Below are positions 58,301-64,000 of a stretch of 64,000 nt of DNA, one piece after another. The notes under the pieces are model-generated. The model was given only the letters and a program-made list of their open reading frames with translations, was not told the DNA's origin and searched no databases. The position numbers and the translations under genes were made by a program. The number at the start of each line of letters is the position of its first letter. Position 1 is the first letter of the stretch. Source of the stretch: Pipra filicauda (Eukaryota; Chordata; Aves; Passeriformes; Pipridae); contig NW_024104331.1 in the NCBI RefSeq assembly GCF_003945595.2, positions 657,713 through 721,712 of the forward strand. Direction: 5' to 3'.

Positions 58301-61300
58301 TTCCCCCCCTCTCCACTCCCACCCCGCTCCCAGGTGGGTGATGTACGAGAAGCCGCGGTTCCACGGGCGCAAGTGCGTGTTGGCCGAGGGGGACGTGGAG
58401 ATCGACAACCCCTGGACGGCCTACGGGGAGAACGGGCAGCCCCGGGGCAGCCGCCCCTTCCGCATCGGCTCCTTCAAGAGGGTGGTGAGGGTGAGTGCAG
58501 GGACCTCCCCCCAAGAGCCTCCGAGCAAGGGATGCTGGGCCCCTGTGACACCCCTCTGCCCCCAGGATTACCGCACCCCCGAGATCAGCCTGTTCGCGGA
58601 GGAGAACGGCGAAGGCGCCCGGCTGAAGTTCACTGACTCGGCCGAGGACACCCGCACGCGGGGGCAGGCGCTTGCTGCTGCCTCCATCATCGTCCACTCG
58701 GGGCTGTGAGTGGCTCTGTGGGGCTGGGTGGGTGCCGGGTGGGTGCTGGGTGAGCGGGTGTGATGCCTTCCCCCTCTTCCCCAGGTGGCTGGTTTACTCC
58801 AAGCCGTTCTTCGACGATGACCCCTACGTTTTGGAGCCAGGCGGGTACCCCAATTTAAAGGCTTGGGGAGCAAAGGACCCATCCATCTGCTCCATGCACC
58901 CCATCAGGCTGGTGAGTGTTGGTTGCTGGCCCGTGGTTCTTTGGGTGCCAGGGATGTATCCAGCCCTGGGCATGACAGGTGAGAGCATGTCCCGGCAATT
59001 CCCGGTTCACATCAGTGAGAGCTCAGTGAGGAAAATGTGCCAAGTGTGGCTCTGGAAAGAGCTCCTGAGGGTTAGGGGTGAAGGAAAGTTCCAAAAGAGC
59101 TTCTTGAATGAAAATGACCCAAAAACCAGCTCGGGCTTTAATGGGGGAAAGCACATGTCCCTGCAATGTCCCCTCCTGCCACTGCAGCCTCACTGGGGCT
59201 TCTTCTCCTTCCAGGGCTGCCCTGTTGTGGAGAGACCCGGAGAGCCACAGGTGAGTGCTGGGCCAGTGCCTGGGGAGACAAGGGCTGGGACATCCATGGG
59301 ACCATTCTCACACCACTGTGTCCCCAGGTGCTGATCTATGAGTCTGCGGGGTTCCAGGGCTGCAGCTTCACCATCAGCCGAGACATCTACGACCTGAAGC
59401 GCCTTCCCGAGCCAGGGCTGCCCACCGTGGGCTCCCTGCGTGTCCTGGGTGGCTGGTGAGTGGCACGGGGTGAGCAGGGCTGGCAGCCTGGCTCGAGCAG
59501 GCTGGGAAGGTGATGGCCACCCCTGGAAAAGGGCTTGGAGGAGCTGCCCAGGGCTGTGGGATGGCTGTGAGTCACTTGGGAGAGTTGGAAATCCTCTGGA
59601 AACCTCACTGCTTGTGTCTGCCTGTGCCACAGCTGGGTTGGCTACGAGAAGGAAGGCTTCCGTGGACACCAGTACCTGCTGGAGGAAGGGGAATACCAGG
59701 ACTGGAGGCAGTGGGGTGGCTACAGCAAGGAGTTGGTGTCCCTTCGGCTGATACGGACGGTGAGGGCAGGGATGGTGGCATCACTTGGGAATGGACCCAG
59801 TGTGGGCAAGGAGAGCCAGGCATCCCCATCCCACCCTCATTTCCCAAAAGGGAGCCTTTCTTACCTGCATCAGGCAGCTGGGCATGGCCTGAGATCCCAC
59901 AAACTCAGAGGTTTGGGAGCTGCTCCCACCCTCCCTGGGGTCCCTGAGGCCAGGCAGGACCCTGGCTGTGTGTGTGCCCGGCCCACAGCCCCTTCCCCTG
60001 ACAGACCGAGGGGCCTGGGGGGGGCTTCTTCTCCCTGCAGGACTTCTCTGACCCAGCACTGGTCCTCTTTGAGGCCATGGACTTCGAGGAGGGCCCGAGT
60101 GTGGAGCTGAGCGAGGCGCTCCCCGACACGCAGCTGGCCGGCTACGGCACCGTCACCCAGTCCATCCACGTGCTGAGCGGCGTGTGAGTGCAGGGACGGG
60201 GCACAGAGGGGCTGAGGGGACAGGGCAGGGTGGGGACAAGCCAGCACTCACCTTTTCCCGGCAGGTGGGTGGCCTACGGGGGCACCAACTACTCGGGCGA
60301 GCAGTACATCCTGGAGAAGGGGGTGTACCGCAACTGCGAGGACTGGGGTGCCACCGACTGCCGCATCGCCTCGGCACAGCCCATCCTGCAGGTGGGAGCA
60401 CTGGAGTGGGACACCCCCGGCCCCCACGGCACCCCCGCTGCTGCCACACGCAGGGCTGGTGCGGGGGCCCAGGCTGGACACCCACCAGCCCCGCTCTGTC
60501 TGCTTCCAGGTCAGGGAACACAACCTCCATTTCGTCTCCAAGGTCAGGAGCGGCGGATGGGGAGGGGGATGTGCCCCCCTTTGGGGGGTGTGGTCCCCTC
60601 TGGGGTGGTGGTGATGCTTTGCACCCCCTCAACAAGCCCCTCTGCTCCCCCTTCCCAGATCCTGCTCTTCTCGGAGCCTGACTTCTCGGGGGATCATGTT
60701 GCCTTCGAGGAGGACCAGGGAGCCCTGCCCGACGCCTTCATCCCACGCTCCTGCAGAGTCCGTGGGGGCAGGTGGGGTGTCCCAGGGCCTTGCTGCTGCC
60801 ACTGGGATGGGAACAGGGACATCACCCCAGCCGCTTCCCCAGAGGGTGGGCGGGATGGGAGTGCTGGGGGGTCACAGGAGGGATGGATGCCCACCACAAT
60901 GGCCGTGTCAGCCTGGGCACACTCTTCCCTGCCAGCTGGATCCTGTTTGACGGGCAGGACTTCGCGGGGGAGCAGCACGTGCTGTCTGAGGGTGAGTACC
61001 CCACGCTCAGTGCCATGGGCTGCCTCTGCTCCACCACCATCCACTCCTTGAGGAAGGTTCCACTGGTGAGTAACAGCCCTTCCCTTTTCCCTTCTCCTTT
61101 CCCTTCCCCACAGCATAAACCCCCCAGGACCCTTTTCCCCTCCCACAGGCATCCCCTGTCCTGGCTCTCCATCCCTGGAGCCCTCCTGCCCCCATGGGGT
61201 GCTCGCTCTTCCCATCTTCCCCCTTCCCACCCCATCTCTCCCCACCATCCCACAGTTTTTCTCGGAGCCCTCCATCTTCCTGCACGGGCTGGAGTGTTTC

Positions 61301-63002
61301 GAGGGGAAGGAGATCGAGCTGAACTCCGAAGTGCGGAGTCTCCAGGCGGAGGGTTTCAACAACCACGTGCTGTCTGTGCGCGTCAAAGGCGGGATGTAAG
61401 TGAGCCCCCGGTCCCGCTCCCCCAGCACCCAGTGGGTGTCCCCTGCCCCCCTGGGGTGACCTGTCCTGTCCCATCCTGTCCCCACAGCTGGGTGCTGTGC
61501 GAGCACGGTGACTTCCGAGGGCGGCAGTGGCTGCTGGACTGCACTGAGATCACCAACTGGCTGACCTACAGTGGGCTGCAGCACGTGGGGTCCCTCTACC
61601 CCATCCGCCAGGTGAGTGTCACCTTTGGGAGGGGACAGGGCGCTGGCACATGGCAAGGTGAACCCCAAAACTCGAGGGCAGGCGGCTCACATGGAGCTGA
61701 AGAGCTGCCAGCCTGCTCCAGGCAGGCTGGGGGAGCCTGGAGAGCAGCGGCATGGAGCTGACAGCTCTGACACGTGAAAGGTGCCACCAGCCCGGCGCTG
61801 CCACCTCAGATGCTTGTCCCCCTCCCTGGGAGTGGCTGCCTTGGTGGCGAAACACTCCCTGTGGGCAACTGCCTTGTAAAATCCATGGCATCTCGGGGTG
61901 GTGAGCCCTGCCTGCACCAGCTACGAGGGACAGGTCACGGTCACAGCCATCGCCCTGGGGAGGGGCGAGGATCTCCTGGGGGGAGGACAGTGGAGTCCAG
62001 GATCCTCCCTTCCCAAGGCCCCGGCCAGGTGAGGTCCCTCAGGTGCAGGCAGCAGGACTTTCTGGGTGCAAAAAGAAAGGTTTCTCTCTTTGCAGAGACG
62101 GATCTATTTCCGCATCAGGAGCAGGGAGCTGGAGCTCTACCTCGCGGTCCCTGACGACGTGGAGGACATGAAGGCGGGGCGGGTGGTGGTCTCCAGCCTG
62201 AGGGAGCAGAGCAGCTCTGTCTGGTACTACGAGGATGGGCTGATCAAAAACCAGGTCAGGTGTGACAGCCAGAGCCACGGAAGGGAGCGGGGGAGCCCCT
62301 GGCAGGACTCTCTTTGGGGTACTCCCCACCCCACAGCCATCTTTTAGGGTTTACAGCAGCTTTTCTAATTGTCTGACCTCAACCTTGCCTCCAAAGATGG
62401 GGTGATTCTCCTCCCCAATGTCCTCTGGAGACATGAAGGTGTCTCTGCCTTCCCTGCAGAGGTTTTGTCATCCTCACCATCCCTACTTCTCACTGAGGGG
62501 TTTTCCTGCTCATCCCACATCCCACCCCAGAACCAGCAGCATTTGCAGGGACACCCCTCTGGGCTCTGCTCCTTTTTGCTGGTGGAGGTGATGGAGGGAA
62601 TGGGCTGACCCGGCCACCACCACCCTTTTTAGGTGGCCCCCAACATGAGCCTGCAGGTCATCGGCCCAGCTGGGAAGGGTGCAAAGGCTGTGCTGTGGTC
62701 GGAGACCCGGATGCCACGTCAGACCTGGAGCGTGGATTCTCAGGGACGGATCCACAGCCAGATGTTCGAGGACATGGTCCTCGACGTAAAGGGTGAGGCC
62801 TTGGCGCTGGCACAGGGGGTTCTTTCACAGGGATGCCCAAAATGGGGCACCCATCCCTTTACCACCATGAGGAATGTGGTTTGCCCCCCTGAAACCTCCC
62901 CCTCACTCTGCAGGCGGCCGAACCTACGACCGGGACCACGCCATTGTCTGGGACATGGCCGAGGAGAGACCCACGCAGATCTGGGACATAGAGGTGCTAT
63001 GA
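55305..63002 (+). CDS. CRYBG2: Beta/gamma-crystallin domain-containing protein 2 (CRYBG2, AIM1L)
   Basis: A non-lens beta/gamma-crystallin protein of the AIM1 family; its molecular role is poorly known. Nineteen exons join in frame: 55305-57296, 57805-57852, 57936-58054, 58334-58490, 58566-58705, 58785-58911, 59215-59250, 59328-59455, 59633-59759, 60041-60183, 60265-60391, 60510-60542, 60659-60771, 60936-61065, 61256-61395, 61488-61611, 62096-62254, 62633-62792, 62914-63002. The product is 1,363 aa. Residues 1-664 come from one exon and are Pro/Ser/Glu-rich and probably disordered. Twelve crystallin motifs (six domains) span about 681-1228, with hallmarks such as WVMYEKPRFHGRKCVL, CWVGYEKEGFRGHQYLLEEG and WILFDGQDFAGEQHVL. 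Residues 1229-1363 form a ricin-B-type lectin with QTW and QIW motifs. The start chosen is the ATG before DPPFRHTKSRGF; the frame stays open upstream to 55,062 and splice acceptors lie just before it, so extra 5' exons are possible. Head-to-head placement with LIN28A matches mammals. Confidence 0.93.
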
Positions 63003-63300
63003 GGGGCTGGGCCTGCAGAAGTGCCACAGGACAGGACAGGGACACCCACAGCAGGGCAGGAGGCCTCAGACCCCGTGCACGCCGCACCCCAAACACCCCT
63101 CTGCCTCGGCTGCTGGTGTGAAGGACGCCCACCAACCCTCCATCGTGGGGGGGAACCACCCTGTCTCCCTCCCGGGGAGCCCTGTGTGCGGTTCATGAAG
63201 GACTCCATGGACATGACCAGTGTGGGACCCTCCAGAGAGTGGCAGAGCCCCCTCCCCACCAACACCGCCCCCCTGAACTGTATTTATGTACGTGTGTAAG
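63003..63300 (+). other. CRYBG2: CRYBG2 3' UTR (end uncertain)
   Basis: Sequence after the CRYBG2 stop codon. I see no canonical AATAAA on the plus strand between the stop and the window end. An AT-rich patch 'tgtatttatgtacgtgtgta' near 63,278-63,297 is the only place resembling a transcript end, so the boundary is a guess. Confidence 0.4.
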
Positions 63301-64000
63301 ATACAGCCCTTCTCATCTGGGCCAGCTCTGCCTGGGTGGTTGGTGTCTTTCTCCTTGTCCTTGCACTGTCCACAGCCTGGCAGCTGCCTCCCCATCCCAG
63401 CACCTTGCCCCCCCCCCAGCCCCGGGCCTAATCCTGCTCCCAGGATGGGATCCCAGTGCCCTCTAGTGCCCGTGGGCAGCTCCGTGGCCATGGGTTTTGA
63501 GATGGAAAGCGCTGGTCAAGCTGTGCCCTGGGAGCACTGGAGGCTGTGGTACCCCAAGAGTTCCGACTCAGGGAGAAACCCAGCCTGTGGGCTTGGGGGT
63601 GTCCATACCCCAGGGTGAGCTCAGAGCCAGCAGTGTTTGCTGTCTGTGGTGCAGGGCTGGATTATGGCTCATCTTCCATGTCCCTGGGACAGAGGTCTTG
63701 TCCACCTGGGTGAGAGCAGGAGCTCCCCGGGGATGTGACTCAGAGCCAGAGGGACAAATCCACAGAACAAGCACCTCTGCCCTCATGGCTGGGGAGAGGA
63801 CACGGCTGCTGGCATGGGCCAGCTGAGCAGGTCGAGCCCAACTTGGGCTCCCCAGTTTGGGGGGTCACTGCACGGGGACAGCGATCACTTATCACCCCAG
63901 GCTGTCCCGCGGTGACAGACAGGTCCCAGGGGCTGCACATCAGAAGTCTCCCCTGGGCTGGTGGCTGCTGCAGCTTTCAGCGACAGCCACCATCAAGCAT
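63301..64000. other. Downstream of CRYBG2; nothing recognised
   Basis: GC-rich single-copy sequence with a C run near 63,408-63,416. Open frames are short and without recognisable products. Mammalian synteny would put CD52 or UBXN11 further on, but nothing here supports either. Confidence 0.5.

Overview
This is vertebrate nuclear DNA from a bird. The evidence is four intron-split genes whose exons rebuild full-length vertebrate proteins, several CR1 LINE tails (the characteristic avian retroposon), short introns, and strong CpG islands with long G/C homopolymers, as on an avian microchromosome. I cannot name the species; a passerine is plausible but not shown. Gene order matches the block around LIN28A on human chromosome 1p36.11, read in reverse: HMGN2, DHDDS and LIN28A lie on the minus strand and CRYBG2 (AIM1L) on the plus strand. 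All four coding sequences were rebuilt by hand: every intron has GT/AG ends, every exon junction keeps frame, and none carries an internal stop.

Layout. 1-13,190 is gene-free DNA beyond the 3' end of HMGN2, with three CR1 fragments, a small 24-bp tandem repeat and some single-copy stretches that look like conserved non-coding DNA. 13,195-17,020 is HMGN2 (90 aa, six coding exons, TATA/CCAAT promoter in a CpG island). About 18,730-30,400 is DHDDS (333 aa, eight coding exons), with a likely CpG-island promoter at its far end carrying CRE, NRF1-like and YY1-like motifs beside a GC-rich minisatellite and a CR1. About 30,830-46,200 is LIN28A (202 aa, four exons), with a 3.8-kb 3' UTR holding let-7, miR-125 and miR-30 seed matches and a 9-kb second intron. 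46,200-55,300 is gene-poor; mammals carry ZNF683 here, and I see no zinc-finger gene. 55,305-63,002 is CRYBG2 (1,363 aa, 19 coding exons): a long low-complexity N-terminal exon, twelve beta/gamma-crystallin motifs spread over twelve exons, and a ricin-type lectin tail. 63,300-64,000 shows no gene.

The genes are neighbours rather than a pathway. HMGN2 is a nucleosome-binding chromatin protein, DHDDS makes the polyprenol precursor of dolichol for N-glycosylation, LIN28A blocks let-7 maturation, and CRYBG2 is a poorly studied crystallin-fold protein. The one regulatory circuit visible in sequence is the let-7/LIN28A double-negative loop. I found no sign of a new biological system; the points most worth checking are regulatory and architectural.
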